Positions 28,836-37,886 are shown, numbered from the stretch's first letter. The stretch is 64,000 nt of DNA from Salinarimonas sp. (GCF_040111675.1 NZ_CP157794.1:1757501-1821500); one strand, 5' to 3'. A program made the numbers and translations. Notes: a model not told the origin generated them from the letters alone.

Positions 28836-29438
28836 TCAGAAGGAATAGCCGAGGCGCGCGCCGAAATTGGTCATGCTGGTCGGCGTGTCGCACAGCCCGT
28901 TGTTCGACAGGTGCTCGACCGAGGCGACGAAGCTCCACGCGTCGCTGATGCGGTAGCCGACGGAGGCGCTCTCGCGCAGGCTCGGCCCGCAGCCGGCGGC
29001 GACCCCGTCCTCGAGCCCCGCATCGGTGAAGGCTGAGGCGCGCGTCTCCTGCAGCGCGCCGCCCAGCGACGCCTCGACGAACACACGCGGGCCGAGATCG
29101 ACGCTCCAGGTCAGCCCCGCGAACGCGAAGCTCACGCCGCCGTCGAGATCGAGGCTGCCGCCGATGTGCGGGCGCGGCACGAAATAGCTCGCGAACAGGT
29201 CCGCCGGCGTGAAGGGCCTCTGGAACAGGAGCTCGCCGTGCACGGCCGCCGCCTGGGCGCCGTCCTCGCTGAACGGATCGACGGAGAAGACGCCGAAGCG
29301 CGCCTCGGACAAGAAACCGCCCCGCATGCCGACCGGGGTGGGCATCGGCGTCTCCGTGGTCCCGACATCCGCAGCCGACGCGCCGCCCGCGCCGAGGCAG
29401 CAGGCGAAGGCCGTTGCAATGACCGTGGGGACGCGCAT
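28836..29438 (-). CDS. PagL-like acyloxyacyl hydrolase (lipid A 3-O-deacylase family)
   Basis: 200-residue outer-membrane beta-barrel with a clear signal peptide (TVIATAFACCLGAGGASA). The C-terminal VEHLSNNGLCDTPTSMTNFG contains the His-x-Ser of the PagL catalytic site (HLSN), and the chain ends in a barrel-type Phe (LGYSF). Expected to remove an acyl chain from lipid A in the outer membrane. An Asp or Glu completing the triad is not certain. Monocistronic. Confidence 0.75.
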   Translation of the reverse strand: MRVPTVIATAFACCLGAGGASAADVGTTETPMPTPVGMRGGFLSEARFGVFSVDPFSEDGAQAAAVHGELLFQRPFTPADLFASYFVPRPHIGGSLDLDGGVSFAFAGLTWSVDLGPRVFVEASLGGALQETRASAFTDAGLEDGVAAGCGPSLRESASVGYRISDAWSFVASVEHLSNNGLCDTPTSMTNFGARLGYSF

Positions 29439-29589
29439 GTGACGGGACTCCTCGTGCGCCCGGTCTAGCGCCGAACCGGGGCGAAGGGAAGGCGATTTGC
29501 GGCCCGAACGGGGACGACCGCGACATTCCCCCCATTCTCGGCCAATTATGGCGAGAACGGGGCGAAGTCGCGCCCGGATCGGGGCGACC

Positions 29590-29778
29590 TCAGGCCGCCC
29601 GCCACCAGATGACGCCCATGATCACCACGATGGCCACGAATTGGAGCAGCACGCGCAGGCGCATCAGATGCTGCGAGCGATTGGCGCTGCCGCCGCGCAG
29701 CATGTTGGCGAGCCCCATCACCAGGACGATGAGAACGAGGCCGATGGCGACCCCGACGATGACGTCGTCGAAACCCAT
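29590..29778 (-). CDS. HIG1-type twin transmembrane protein
   Basis: 62 residues with two membrane helices (VIVGVAIGLVLIVLVMGLANML and VLLQFVAIVVIMGVIWW) joined by RGGSANRSQHLMRLRV, the conserved loop of the HIG1/DUF1634-like family. Bacterial members are thought to associate with respiratory complexes. Start at 29778 (MGFDDVIVG) is chosen over a longer in-frame one. Confidence 0.82.
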   Translation of the reverse strand: MGFDDVIVGVAIGLVLIVLVMGLANMLRGGSANRSQHLMRLRVLLQFVAIVVIMGVIWWRAA

Positions 29779-29888
29779 GGAACGATCCTGAAAGCGGCGC
29801 GGCGCTGTTCCGCCGCGCCCGACGTTGCGCAAGCGCGTGAACTAGGGCCCGGCGGCGGCGAAAGCGAGCCCCGCGTCGGCGCCCACCG

Positions 29889-31115
29889 TCAGACGTCCGG
29901 CAGCGCGCGCGGGGCCGGGCTCACCACGACGGCCGCGCCGCTGCGCGCCTCGTAGACCGCGAGCGCTCGGTCGTTCAGCCCGTCCGCGCGGAAGCGGAAG
30001 ACGCCGTCGACCCCGTTGAAGCCGGCGCGATTCGTCAGCACCGCCTCCGAGAAGCGCTGCGTGCCCTGCGTGCGGTTGAGCGCCGCCGCGAGCGAGACCG
30101 CATCGTAGGCGAGCGAGGCGATGCGCACGGGCGCCTCGTTGAAGGCCGCCTGATAGCGGGCGGCGAAGTTCTGGAAGCCGGTCTGCTCGGGCGCCGCGAA
30201 CCAGCCGCCCTGGAGCATGGGCAGGCCGAGCGCGCTCGGGTCGTTCCACAGGGCGGTGCCGAGCGGCTTCACCCGCGTGGGATCGAAGCCCGCGGCCTGG
30301 AGCGCCGCGTTCACCGCGGCGAGGCCGGCGGGATCGTCGGGGACGAAGAGCGCGTCGACCTGCGGGGACGCGCCGGTCGCGACGCCGGAGAGGCGGGCCA
30401 CCGCCGCCTGCGCCTGGCCCGGGGCGTAGCGCTCGACCTGGACGACGCGCACGCCCCGACGCGCCGCCGTCTCGCGGAACTGCGCCTCGACGACGTTCCC
30501 GTAGGTCGTCTGCGGGATGAGGGCGGCCACCGCCCGGCGGCCGTTCTGCGCGGCGTAGTCGACCACGCGCTCGACCTCGGGCTGCGGCAGGAATCCCATC
30601 AGGTAGACGCCGCGGCTCGCTACGGTGGCGTCCGTCGAGAAGGCGAGCACGGGCACGTTCGCCGGTCGCGCCACCTCGCCCGCGGCCTGGACCGAGCCGG
30701 CGAAGAGGGGGCCGACGATCAGCTCGGCGCCGGCGGCCGATGCCGCGCTCGCCGCCGCGCGAGCGCCCTCGGGCGTTCCGCGCGTGTCGTAGACGGTGAC
30801 GGCGAGGTCGGGGTCGCGGAATTCGCTCAGCGCGAGGCGAGCGGCGTTGCGCATGTCCTCGGCCGCCTGCCGGCCCTGGCCCTGGCCGCCCAGCGGAAGA
30901 AGCAGCGCCACGGGCACGGAGCCCTCGCTCAGCGGCTCGCCGGCGACGCTCGCAGGCTGGGTGGCGAAGGGCCCGCCGCCGTCGCCGAAGGGCGTGACGC
31001 AGGCCGCGAGCGCCAGCGTGGCGAGCCCGGCGAGCGCCGCGCGCGCCGCCCGGAACGGACCCGATCCCGTCGCGCCCGCCCCGCGGCCGGACGCCATCTC
31101 CCCGTTCGCGTTCAT
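29889..31115 (-). CDS. LpoA-like penicillin-binding protein activator lipoprotein
   Basis: 408 residues: lipoprotein signal with lipobox LALAAC, then a periplasmic-binding-protein type I fold (VALLLPLGGQGQGRQAAEDMRNAARLA, ELIVGPLFAGSV, NVPVLAFSTDATVASRGVY, TYGNVVEAQFRETAARRGV). This matches the LpoA / YraM C-terminal domain and the Leu/Ile/Val-binding superfamily. It stands divergent from rsmI-yraN, the order found around lpoA in Enterobacteria, which supports the assignment. It lacks the TPR N-terminal domain of E. coli LpoA. Confidence 0.8.
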   Translation of the reverse strand: MNANGEMASGRGAGATGSGPFRAARAALAGLATLALAACVTPFGDGGGPFATQPASVAGEPLSEGSVPVALLLPLGGQGQGRQAAEDMRNAARLALSEFRDPDLAVTVYDTRGTPEGARAAASAASAAGAELIVGPLFAGSVQAAGEVARPANVPVLAFSTDATVASRGVYLMGFLPQPEVERVVDYAAQNGRRAVAALIPQTTYGNVVEAQFRETAARRGVRVVQVERYAPGQAQAAVARLSGVATGASPQVDALFVPDDPAGLAAVNAALQAAGFDPTRVKPLGTALWNDPSALGLPMLQGGWFAAPEQTGFQNFAARYQAAFNEAPVRIASLAYDAVSLAAALNRTQGTQRFSEAVLTNRAGFNGVDGVFRFRADGLNDRALAVYEARSGAAVVVSPAPRALPDV

Positions 31116-31284
31116 TACGCAACCCCTTTCCTCGATTCGCGCGCGGGGCCATGCTGGCGGACGCGCGCATCGCGTGACTTTCGCCGCATTCCGTGACACG
31201 GGAGCGGCGGCAACGCAATTTTAACTTAACCACCGGGCGCGTCGCCAGCCGCCCGGGCGTTTTTCCAGCCGGGATTCACGTCTC

Positions 31285-32232
31285 ATGCCGCGTCCGATCG
31301 ACAACCGCACCCGTCGCGCGCCGAAGCCGGGGCGCGGGGAGGGCGGCGTCTTCACCGCTTTCGGCATGGCCGCGGAGGCCGAGCCGCTGACGCCGGGGCT
31401 CTACGTCGTCGCGACCCCGATCGGCAACCTGCGCGACATCAGCTTCCGCGCGCTCGCCACCCTCGCGGCCGCCGACGCCGTGCTCGCCGAGGACACGCGG
31501 GTGACGAAGCATCTCCTCGCCCATTACGGCATCACGACCCCGCTCGTCTCCTACCACGAGCATTCCGGCGACGTCGTGCGCGAGCGCATGCTCGAGCGCG
31601 TGCGCGAGGGCCAGGCGCTGGCGCTCGTCTCCGACGCCGGCACGCCGCTCGTCTCCGACCCCGGCTACAAGCTCGTCCAGGCGGCGATCGCGGAGGGGCT
31701 GCCGGTGACGCCGATCCCGGGGCCGTCCGCGATCCTCTCCGCCCTCGTCGTCTCGGGCCTGCCCTCGGACCGCTTCTTCTTCGAGGGCTTCCTGCCGGCG
31801 AAGTCCGGCGCGCGGCGCGCCCGGCTGGAGGCGCTCGCCGGCATCCCCGGCACGCTGCTCCTGTTCGAATCGCCCCACCGCCTGCCGGAGATGCTCGCCG
31901 ACGCCGCGGACGTCCTGGGCGAGCGCCCGGCCGTCGTCGCGCGCGAGCTCACCAAGATGTTCGAGACCGTGCGGCGCGGCACGCTGGGCTCGCTCGCCGG
32001 CGCGTTCGCCGCGGAAGGGCCCCCGAAGGGCGAGATCGTCGTCCTGATCGGCGAGGCTTCGGACGAGACCCGCCGCGAGGAGGCCGAGACCGGGCTCGAC
32101 GAGGCGCTCGCCCGCGCGCTCGCGAGCCACTCGATCAAGGACGCCGCCGCCCTGGTCGCGGCCGAGACCGGGCTGCCGAAACGCGAGGTCTACGCGCGGG
32201 CGCTGGCGCTCGCCAAGGACAAGGGGCGATGA
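31285..32232 (+). CDS. rsmI: 16S rRNA (cytidine1402-2'-O)-methyltransferase
   Basis: 315 residues, SAM-dependent tetrapyrrole-methylase fold. LYVVATPIGNLRDISFRAL, AEDTRVTKHLLAHYGI, LVSDAGTPLVSDPGYKLV, PIPGPSAILSALVVSGLP and FFEGFLPAK are RsmI hallmarks. The Arg-rich first 30 residues precede the homologous part; an internal ATG (residue 28) is possible. It overlaps yraN by 4 bp. Confidence 0.95.
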   Translation: MPRPIDNRTRRAPKPGRGEGGVFTAFGMAAEAEPLTPGLYVVATPIGNLRDISFRALATLAAADAVLAEDTRVTKHLLAHYGITTPLVSYHEHSGDVVRERMLERVREGQALALVSDAGTPLVSDPGYKLVQAAIAEGLPVTPIPGPSAILSALVVSGLPSDRFFFEGFLPAKSGARRARLEALAGIPGTLLLFESPHRLPEMLADAADVLGERPAVVARELTKMFETVRRGTLGSLAGAFAAEGPPKGEIVVLIGEASDETRREEAETGLDEALARALASHSIKDAAALVAAETGLPKREVYARALALAKDKGR

Positions 32233-32603
32233 CCGCGCCGACCCGCGCCGTGCGCCGCCGCCGCCTCGTGCGCGGCGCCCGCGCCGAGACCCTCGCCATG
32301 CTGTTCCTGATGCTGCGCGGCTTCCGCCCCCTCGCCCGCAACTGGCGCGCCCCCGGCGGCGAGATCGACCTCGTCATGGCGCGGGGCCGGCTCGTGATCT
32401 TCGTCGAGGTCAAGGCCCGCCCCGACCTCGACGCCGCCGCGACCGCCGTTGGATGGGAGAAGCGCCGGCGTCTGGCCCGCGCGATCCGGGCCTGGAAGGC
32501 GCGCAACGGATGGGCGGGGGAGGGCTGGTCGTTCCGGGTGGACGCGGTGTTTTTGGGGAGGGGGCGGTGGCCGCGGCATGTGGCGGGGGTGATGGAGGTT
32601 TAG
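32229..32603 (+). CDS. yraN: YraN / UPF0102 family protein
   Basis: 124-residue endonuclease-like fold: AETLAMLFLMLRGFRPLARNW, PGGEIDLVM and IFVEVKARP contain the Glu/Asp and E-x-K of the restriction-endonuclease-like core. Function unproven. ATGA overlap with rsmI. In many alphaproteobacteria gshB follows; here an AT-rich pair of unknown genes does. Confidence 0.9.
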   Translation: MTAPTRAVRRRRLVRGARAETLAMLFLMLRGFRPLARNWRAPGGEIDLVMARGRLVIFVEVKARPDLDAAATAVGWEKRRRLARAIRAWKARNGWAGEGWSFRVDAVFLGRGRWPRHVAGVMEV

Positions 32604-32608
32604 AGGGG

Positions 32609-33319
32609 ATGGAAGAGGATGAGGATTTCCTATCGCTGCCATCGTCTCGGGCGGATAAGGCGGCTGACATTGCACTCGCCGCGCTCGCGGATCTCGTGCA
32701 GGCGCTGATGCCGATTCCGGTTTCCTCGACCATTGGAGCGTTCTTGGCGCGGGCAAAAAAGAAACGGTTGGATGACGCATTCGAGACACTCGTGAAATTG
32801 ATAGAGAGCGGTCGGTTGGATCTCAGGGACGAGCCGAGCATCGAGCACCTCATCCCCCGAGCGATGGTCTATTTCGAAGCCGCCGAACGAGGTGAATACC
32901 ATCACAATCTAAGAACATTAGGAATGCTTCTTGCGTGTATGTCGCCTGCTGATTTTGGAGGCAATTCGATACGTCAGGCCGCGCGGCGAATAGAAGCCAT
33001 GACATTCGAGCAGCTTGAGTTTTTGGTGCTTTTAAATTGCGTTTTCGCTGAAAAAGAAAAAGAGATTGATCACGACGTATATTGTGTGATTGAAGACCAC
33101 GATGTGGTTCGATTCGAAGGGAGGGAATATACGCCGCCAGAGCAGAGAGTTAACAGCTTTCTTGCTGATTTGCTCTCAAGAGGGTTGTTGTCCGTGCGTT
33201 CTGGTCCAGCGCGTGTCGGAGATATTATCGGAGGTCTGAATTACCGCCGAACCGATGCCTTCTTCGAGATTATCGACGCGGCTGCGTCTACGGTTCATGA
33301 CCTAAAGCGAAGCGGCTGA
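32609..33319 (+). CDS. Unknown protein in AT-rich insert
   Basis: 236 residues, family not recognised. It starts 5 bp after yraN (ATG 32609). Residues about 10-55 (ADKAADIALAALADLVQALM, then PIPVSSTIGAFLARAKKKRL) look like a hydrophobic helix pair followed by a basic stretch. The remainder is acidic and mixed, ending with a winged-helix-like LADLLSRGLLSVRSGPARV segment. Base composition falls to roughly 45% G+C by hand count over 32,881-33,120, far below neighbours, with many A/T-ending codons: a sign of recent transfer. It is followed 8 bp later by a DisA_N-like gene, so the two probably work together. Confidence 0.7.
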   Translation: MEEDEDFLSLPSSRADKAADIALAALADLVQALMPIPVSSTIGAFLARAKKKRLDDAFETLVKLIESGRLDLRDEPSIEHLIPRAMVYFEAAERGEYHHNLRTLGMLLACMSPADFGGNSIRQAARRIEAMTFEQLEFLVLLNCVFAEKEKEIDHDVYCVIEDHDVVRFEGREYTPPEQRVNSFLADLLSRGLLSVRSGPARVGDIIGGLNYRRTDAFFEIIDAAASTVHDLKRSG

Positions 33320-33327
33320 GCAAGAGC

Positions 33328-33792
33328 ATGGACGCGGACACGAAAGATCGGATCGCGAAGAGCCTCGTCGGAGCCGGCGCGCCGATCGTCTGCTTCCTGG
33401 CGGGACGTTCGGCGCTGCGCTACGCGACGCAGATGGCGCGAGATCCGCTCCCGCGGGCGGGTTATGCGTTCGGCCCCGACTTCGGCGACCATTTCGCGCG
33501 TGCGATCGAAGAGAATCCGGCCATACACGATGGCGCCGTCATCGTCGTCCGCGAGTCGGGTGCGCGGTATGCGATACTGGGGTGGTCCTTCCGCCTCTTT
33601 CCGCCGCCTGCAGACGTCTTCGAAGCCGTCAATGTCGGCTCGGCCCACAATAGCTGCTTGCACATGTCGGCTGTGTCGGGCGTCGACTTCGTCGTCAAGC
33701 CCACGGATGTCAGTGCCGTTCTCTTCGAGCACGGCCGAGCCCGGACGGTCGAGCCGGATCTGGAGCCTGCTTTCGGCCTGGGCCGACGCTGA
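33328..33792 (+). CDS. DisA_N-like (diadenylate cyclase fold) protein, probably inactive sensor
   Basis: 154 residues. Residues 55-73 (FARAIEENPAIHDGAVIVV) align convincingly with the start of the DAC domain of CdaA/DisA, where the phrase is NTPLHDGAVII; Asp68-Gly69-Ala70 is the DGA nucleotide motif. The second motif, normally GTRHR, appears as GSAHN (104-108), and the strand that follows (VDFVVKPTDVSAVLFEHGR) fits the usual ALVIVVSEETG-type strand without its two Glu. The RHR loss suggests no cyclase activity; inactive DAC domains are described as nucleotide sensors in conflict systems (DACN families). The assignment is by eye only. It lies 8 bp after the AT-rich unknown gene. Confidence 0.55.
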   Translation: MDADTKDRIAKSLVGAGAPIVCFLAGRSALRYATQMARDPLPRAGYAFGPDFGDHFARAIEENPAIHDGAVIVVRESGARYAILGWSFRLFPPPADVFEAVNVGSAHNSCLHMSAVSGVDFVVKPTDVSAVLFEHGRARTVEPDLEPAFGLGRR

Positions 33793-33801
33793 CCCGCCCC
33801 C

Positions 33802-34506
33802 TCACATCTCCAGCCGCTCCCCGTCGTAGTTCCAGAACCCCCCGGCCGTCTCTCCGTCGAGCCGCTCCACCAGCCGCATCAGCCCCGCGACGCTCTCCTC
33901 CACGTCGATGTCCGCGCCGGGGCCGCCCATGTCGGTCCTGACCCAGCCGGGATGGCAGCTCGCGACGTGGATGCGCTCGGGGGCGAGGTCCGTGGCCAGC
34001 CCCTGCATCAGCTTGTTGGTGGCGGCGCGGGAGACGCGGTAGGGCATGGTGCTCGACTTCGCCGCCTCGTGCGAGCCCATGCGGCTCGAGAAGAGCAGCG
34101 CGCGGGCCCGGCCCGTTGCGGCGACGGCGCGGGCGAGCGCCGGGCGGAAGGCCTGGACCGTGCGGAGCGTGCCCAGAACGTTGACGTCGAACACCTCCCA
34201 GTAGAGGCCGGGGTCGGAGCCGATCGTGTCCGGCGTGCGCTCGCCGATGATGCCCGCGCATGAGATCAGCACGTCGAGCGGCGTGTCGCCCAGCGCGGCC
34301 GCCGCTGCGGCGAGGGCGTCCGCGTCGCGGACGTCCGCCTCGAACAGGACGAGGCGTCCGGAGCCCAGCGCGTCGGCGAAGGTCGCCGGCGCGCGGGTCG
34401 CGTCGCGCATGGTGCCGTAGACGCGCCAGCCCTCGCGCAGGTAGGCCTCCGCCAGCCCGCGCCCGATGCCCCGTCCGACACCCGTGATCAGCACCGTCCC
34501 GTCCAT
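33802..34506 (-). CDS. Short-chain dehydrogenase/reductase
   Basis: 234-residue Rossmann oxidoreductase: nucleotide motif ITGVGRGIGRG, NAG-equivalent ISCAGIIGE, DVNVLGTLRTVQAF, LFSSRMGSHE, and the active-site segment PYRVSRAATNK. There the usual Tyr-x3-Lys reads Tyr-x3-Arg, which is atypical. C-factor/sniffer-like SDRs are its nearest look-alikes. Ends SHPGWVRTDMGGPGAD-type loop (CHPGWVRTDMG). Substrate unknown. Confidence 0.85.
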   Translation of the reverse strand: MDGTVLITGVGRGIGRGLAEAYLREGWRVYGTMRDATRAPATFADALGSGRLVLFEADVRDADALAAAAAALGDTPLDVLISCAGIIGERTPDTIGSDPGLYWEVFDVNVLGTLRTVQAFRPALARAVAATGRARALLFSSRMGSHEAAKSSTMPYRVSRAATNKLMQGLATDLAPERIHVASCHPGWVRTDMGGPGADIDVEESVAGLMRLVERLDGETAGGFWNYDGERLEM

Positions 34507-34600
34507 GCCGCCCTCCGTTCCGCGGCGCGGATCATAGCGCGCGGCGCGGCGAGGTCGAGCCGAAAAGCCGCGCGCCGGGTCCGGTCGTCTCCGCCGCTCG

Positions 34601-36133
34601 TCAGAGCGGCAGGTTGTCGTGCTTCCGCCAGGGCTCGTCGAGCTTCTTGGCGCGCAGGAGCGCCAGCGCCTTGGCGATGCGCCGGCGGGTCGAGTGGGGC
34701 ATGATCACCTCGTCGACATAGCCGCGCTCGGCCGCCGCGAAGGGGCTCATGAAGCGGTCCTCGTATTCCTTGGTGCGCGCGGCGAGCTTCTCGGGATCGT
34801 CCGCGTCCTGGCGGAAGATGATCTCCACCGCGCCCTTGGCGCCCATCACCGCGATCTGGGCGGAGGGCCAGGCGTAGTTCACGTCGCCGCCGATGTGCTT
34901 GGAGGCCATCACCACGTAGGCGCCGCCATAGGCCTTGCGGGTGATGACGGTGACCATCGGCACGGTGGCCTGGGTGAAGGCGAAGAGCAGCTTCGCGCCG
35001 TGCTTGATCAGCCCGCCGTATTCCTGCGCCGTGCCCGGCAGGAAGCCCGGCACGTCGACGAAGGTGACGATGGGGATCGAGAAAGCGTCGCAGAAGCGCA
35101 CGAAGCGCGCCGCCTTGCGGGAGGCGTCCGAATCGAGCACGCCGGCGAGCACCATCGGCTGGTTGGCGATGACGCCCACCGTGCGGCCCTCGACGCGGCC
35201 GAAGCCGGTGATGATGTTCTTCGCGTAGCCTTCCTGGATCTCGAAGAAGTCGCCCTCGTCGAGCACCTTCAGGATCAGCTCCTTCATGTCGTAGGGCTTG
35301 TTCGGATTGTCCGGCACCAGCGTGTCGAGGGAGTGCTCGAGGCGCTCGGCGTCGTCGAAGCTCTCCCATTCGGGCGGGCCGTCGACGTTGTTCGCGGGCA
35401 GGAAATCGATCAGCCGGCGGATCTGGAGGAGCGCCTCGACGTCGTTGTCGAAGGCGCCGTCGGCGACGGAGGACTTCGTCGTGTGCACCTTGGCGCCGCC
35501 GAGCTCCTCGGAGGTGACGCTCTCGTTGGTGACGGTGCGCACCACCTCCGGGCCGGTGACGAACATGTAGCTCGTGTCCCGCACCATGAAGATGAAGTCC
35601 GTCATGGCCGGCGAGTAGACGTCGCCGCCGGCGCAGGGGCCCATGATGACGGAGATCTGCGGGATGACGCCCGACGCCTTGACGTTGCGCGCGAACACCT
35701 CGCCATAGCCCGCGAGCGCGGCGACGCCCTCCTGGATGCGCGCGCCGCCGGCGTCGAACAGGCCGATGACCGGGGCGCGCATCTTCAGCGCCATGTCCTG
35801 GATCTTGATCATCTTCTGGGCGTGCGCCTCGGAGAGGGAGCCGCCGAAGACGGTGAAGTCCTTGGAGAAGACGAAGACCGGCCGGCCGTTGATGGTGCCG
35901 TAGCCGGTGATCACGCCGTCGCCGGGGATCTTGTTGTCCTGCATGCCGAAATCGGCGCAGCGGTGCTGGACGTACATGTCGAGCTCCTCGAAGGAGCCCT
36001 CGTCCAGGAGGAGCGCGATGCGCTCGCGCGCGGTGAGCTTGCCGCGCTCGTGCTGAGCACGGATGCGTCGTTCACCTCCGCCGAGCCGCGCCTGCGCGCG
36101 GGCGTCCTCGAGCCTCTCCAGGATGTCCTTCAT
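34601..36133 (-). CDS. pccB: Propionyl-CoA carboxylase, carboxyltransferase (beta) subunit
   Basis: 510 residues with the two crotonase-like carboxyltransferase halves. [21 protein letters not shown] and [20 protein letters not shown] mark the N-terminal half, with acyl-CoA oxyanion loops [13 protein letters not shown] and [16 protein letters not shown]. The C-terminal half has [43 protein letters not shown] and [15 protein letters not shown]. Converts propionyl-CoA to methylmalonyl-CoA with the biotinylated alpha subunit, which is not in this window. Start at 36133 ([14 protein letters not shown]) is the usual PccB opening. Confidence 0.96.
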   Translation of the reverse strand: MKDILERLEDARAQARLGGGERRIRAQHERGKLTARERIALLLDEGSFEELDMYVQHRCADFGMQDNKIPGDGVITGYGTINGRPVFVFSKDFTVFGGSLSEAHAQKMIKIQDMALKMRAPVIGLFDAGGARIQEGVAALAGYGEVFARNVKASGVIPQISVIMGPCAGGDVYSPAMTDFIFMVRDTSYMFVTGPEVVRTVTNESVTSEELGGAKVHTTKSSVADGAFDNDVEALLQIRRLIDFLPANNVDGPPEWESFDDAERLEHSLDTLVPDNPNKPYDMKELILKVLDEGDFFEIQEGYAKNIITGFGRVEGRTVGVIANQPMVLAGVLDSDASRKAARFVRFCDAFSIPIVTFVDVPGFLPGTAQEYGGLIKHGAKLLFAFTQATVPMVTVITRKAYGGAYVVMASKHIGGDVNYAWPSAQIAVMGAKGAVEIIFRQDADDPEKLAARTKEYEDRFMSPFAAAERGYVDEVIMPHSTRRRIAKALALLRAKKLDEPWRKHDNLPL

Positions 36134-36273
36134 CGACGCCTCGTTCTCAACCGATGCCGTGTCGAGGCGGCTTAGCATGCGCGGGGGGACAGGGGGAATG
36201 GGAAGAAAGGGGGAGGGGGACGGGCTCGCCTCTCCTGCGCGGCTTGCGCGCCGCGGCTTTCGCACTTATACCC

Positions 36274-36285
36274 GGACATATGTCC
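36274..36285. promoter_or_regulatory. Candidate operator of the VapBC-like module
   Basis: Perfect 12-bp palindrome GGACATATGTCC, 11 bp before the GTG start of the antitoxin and just after TTATAC, a plausible -10. Such sites are usual for autorepression by VapB-VapC complexes. Confidence 0.5.
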
Positions 36286-36296
36286 AGGAGAGAGAC

Positions 36297-36599
36297 GTGA
36301 CGGATTCCCGCGATCGCGCCGTTGCGCGCTACCGGGCCCGCCTCGAGGAACGTGGCGTCGCCCGGTTCGAGGTGCTCGGGCGCAAGTCCGATCGCGAGCT
36401 GATCCGCAGCCTCGCCCGCCGGCTTGCCGAGAGCACGCCGGAGAGCGAGGAGCTCCGCAGCGTGCTCGGGCGCGCGCTCGAGCCCGAGGGGGGCGAGCCA
36501 GGCGGCATCTACAGAGCGCTGCGGGAGTCGCCCCTGGTGGGCGCCGATCTGGATCTCTCGCGCCCCTTCGAGCCCGGCCGCGACGTCGATCTCGGCTGA
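36297..36599 (+). CDS. VapB-like antitoxin
   Basis: 100 residues starting with GTG behind a CAGGAGAGAGAC ribosome site. It is charged and helical (RDRAVARYRARLEERGVARFEVLG, split by a helix-turn pattern KSDRELIRSLARRLAE). The C-terminal tail ADLDLSRPFEPGRDVDLG resembles toxin-binding tails. Recognised mainly by its partner: the stop TGA overlaps the PIN-toxin ATG (TGATG). Confidence 0.72.
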   Translation: MTDSRDRAVARYRARLEERGVARFEVLGRKSDRELIRSLARRLAESTPESEELRSVLGRALEPEGGEPGGIYRALRESPLVGADLDLSRPFEPGRDVDLG

Positions 36600-37027
36600 T
36601 GCGCTTCCTCATCGACACCAACATCGTCAGCGCCGCCATAAGGCCGCAGCCGCCGCCATCGCTGGAGACATGGTTTTCCGAGCGCCGCGACAGCGAGCTG
36701 TTCGTGTCCTCCCTGACGGTCGCCGAGATCCAGCGCGGCATTCTGCAGATGCCGCCCGGCAAGAAGCGGAGCGCGCTCGAGGCCTGGTTCGCGGGCCCGA
36801 AGGGGCCGCGGGCGCTGTTCGCTGGCCGAATCCTCGCGTTCGACGAGGCCGCTGCGCTCGTCTGGGCGCGGCTGATGGCGGAGGGTACGGCGCGGGGGCG
36901 GCCCCGGAGCGGCCTCGATACGATCATCGCCGCCGTCGCGCTGGCGAACGGCTGCATCGTGGTCACAGACAACGCCAAGGACTTTCCGGAGCTGGACGTC
37001 GTCAATCCGCTCCGCCCGATCTCCTGA
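36599..37027 (+). CDS. vapC: VapC/FitB-type PIN-domain toxin
   Basis: 142-residue RNase. All four acidic PIN residues appear: Asp6 in FLIDTNIV, Glu in LTVAEIQRGI, Asp in GLDTIIAAVA and Asp in VVTDNAKDF. The length is typical of FitB-like members. It cleaves tRNA or rRNA when released from its antitoxin, encoded by the overlapping upstream gene. Confidence 0.92.
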   Translation: MRFLIDTNIVSAAIRPQPPPSLETWFSERRDSELFVSSLTVAEIQRGILQMPPGKKRSALEAWFAGPKGPRALFAGRILAFDEAAALVWARLMAEGTARGRPRSGLDTIIAAVALANGCIVVTDNAKDFPELDVVNPLRPIS

Positions 37028-37041
37028 ACGGATCTCCCCGC

Positions 37042-37833
37042 TCACCCCGCCTCGCGATACAGCAACGCCGCCGCCTCGAACTCCCGCCGCCGCGCCTCCC
37101 GGCGCTCCGTGGCGATCGCGTCGGCGCCCCAGACGCGCTCCTGGTGGAGCTCGTCGACATGGGCGGCCTCCCACGCGTCCTCCGCGGATAGCGCCGCGTC
37201 CGCGACCGCGAGCGCGATCAGCGCGGAGCCGGTGAGCGTCGTCATCACGTTGAGCGCGGCGAGCGCGAAGGGGGAGGTCTCGCGGGAGACGCGCGCCGCG
37301 ACCGCCTCCAGCGCCTCGCGCGGCTGCTCGACGAACATCACGCCCTCGGCCAGGAGGAAGCGTGCGGCGTAGCGCTCGCGGGCGAAGGCGAGGACCGGAT
37401 CCCAGGCCTCGGCCTGCGCCGCGACGAGCTTGTCCGGCTCGCCCGCGCGGTAGCAGACGAGGTCGGAGCCGGAATATTTCACCACCTCCTCGGCCACCGG
37501 CTCCATGGCCGCGCCCACCGCGTCGATGGCGACGTTGAGGAGCCGGGTGAGGGGCATGGTCTTCGGGTCGATGCGCTCGCCCTGCGCCTCCCATTCCGCC
37601 GCGAGCGCCTCGCCCGCGCCGCGGGAGGGCGCGACGAGGGGGCGCTTGCCGGGCGTGCGCGCGGGGCGTCCGTCGAGATGCAGCGCGAAGCCCCGCTCGT
37701 GCGGCTCGGCGCTGGCGCGCTCGTAGAAACGCTTCGGCAGCTCGGGCGTCAGCGCCTCGCGCGCCGCCGTCCGCGGGTCGCGCTTGGGCTCCCCGGGCTC
37801 GGGGGCGAGATCGCGCCAGAAATCGTCGGGCAT
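37042..37833 (-). CDS. ATP12-family F1-ATPase assembly chaperone
   Basis: 263 residues. KRFYERASAEPHERGFALHLDGRPARTPGKRPL at the start and EWEAQGERIDPKTMPLTRLLN, VVKYSGSDLVCYRA and WDPVLAFARERYAARF downstream are ATP12 (PF07542) features. It assists assembly of the alpha subunit of F1; characteristic of alphaproteobacteria and mitochondria. Confidence 0.94.
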   Translation of the reverse strand: MPDDFWRDLAPEPGEPKRDPRTAAREALTPELPKRFYERASAEPHERGFALHLDGRPARTPGKRPLVAPSRGAGEALAAEWEAQGERIDPKTMPLTRLLNVAIDAVGAAMEPVAEEVVKYSGSDLVCYRAGEPDKLVAAQAEAWDPVLAFARERYAARFLLAEGVMFVEQPREALEAVAARVSRETSPFALAALNVMTTLTGSALIALAVADAALSAEDAWEAAHVDELHQERVWGADAIATERREARRREFEAAALLYREAG

Positions 37834-37886
37834 GGTCGTCCTTCCAGCGTCTCACATAGGCCGCCGCGCTCGCGGCGCAAGCGCGA

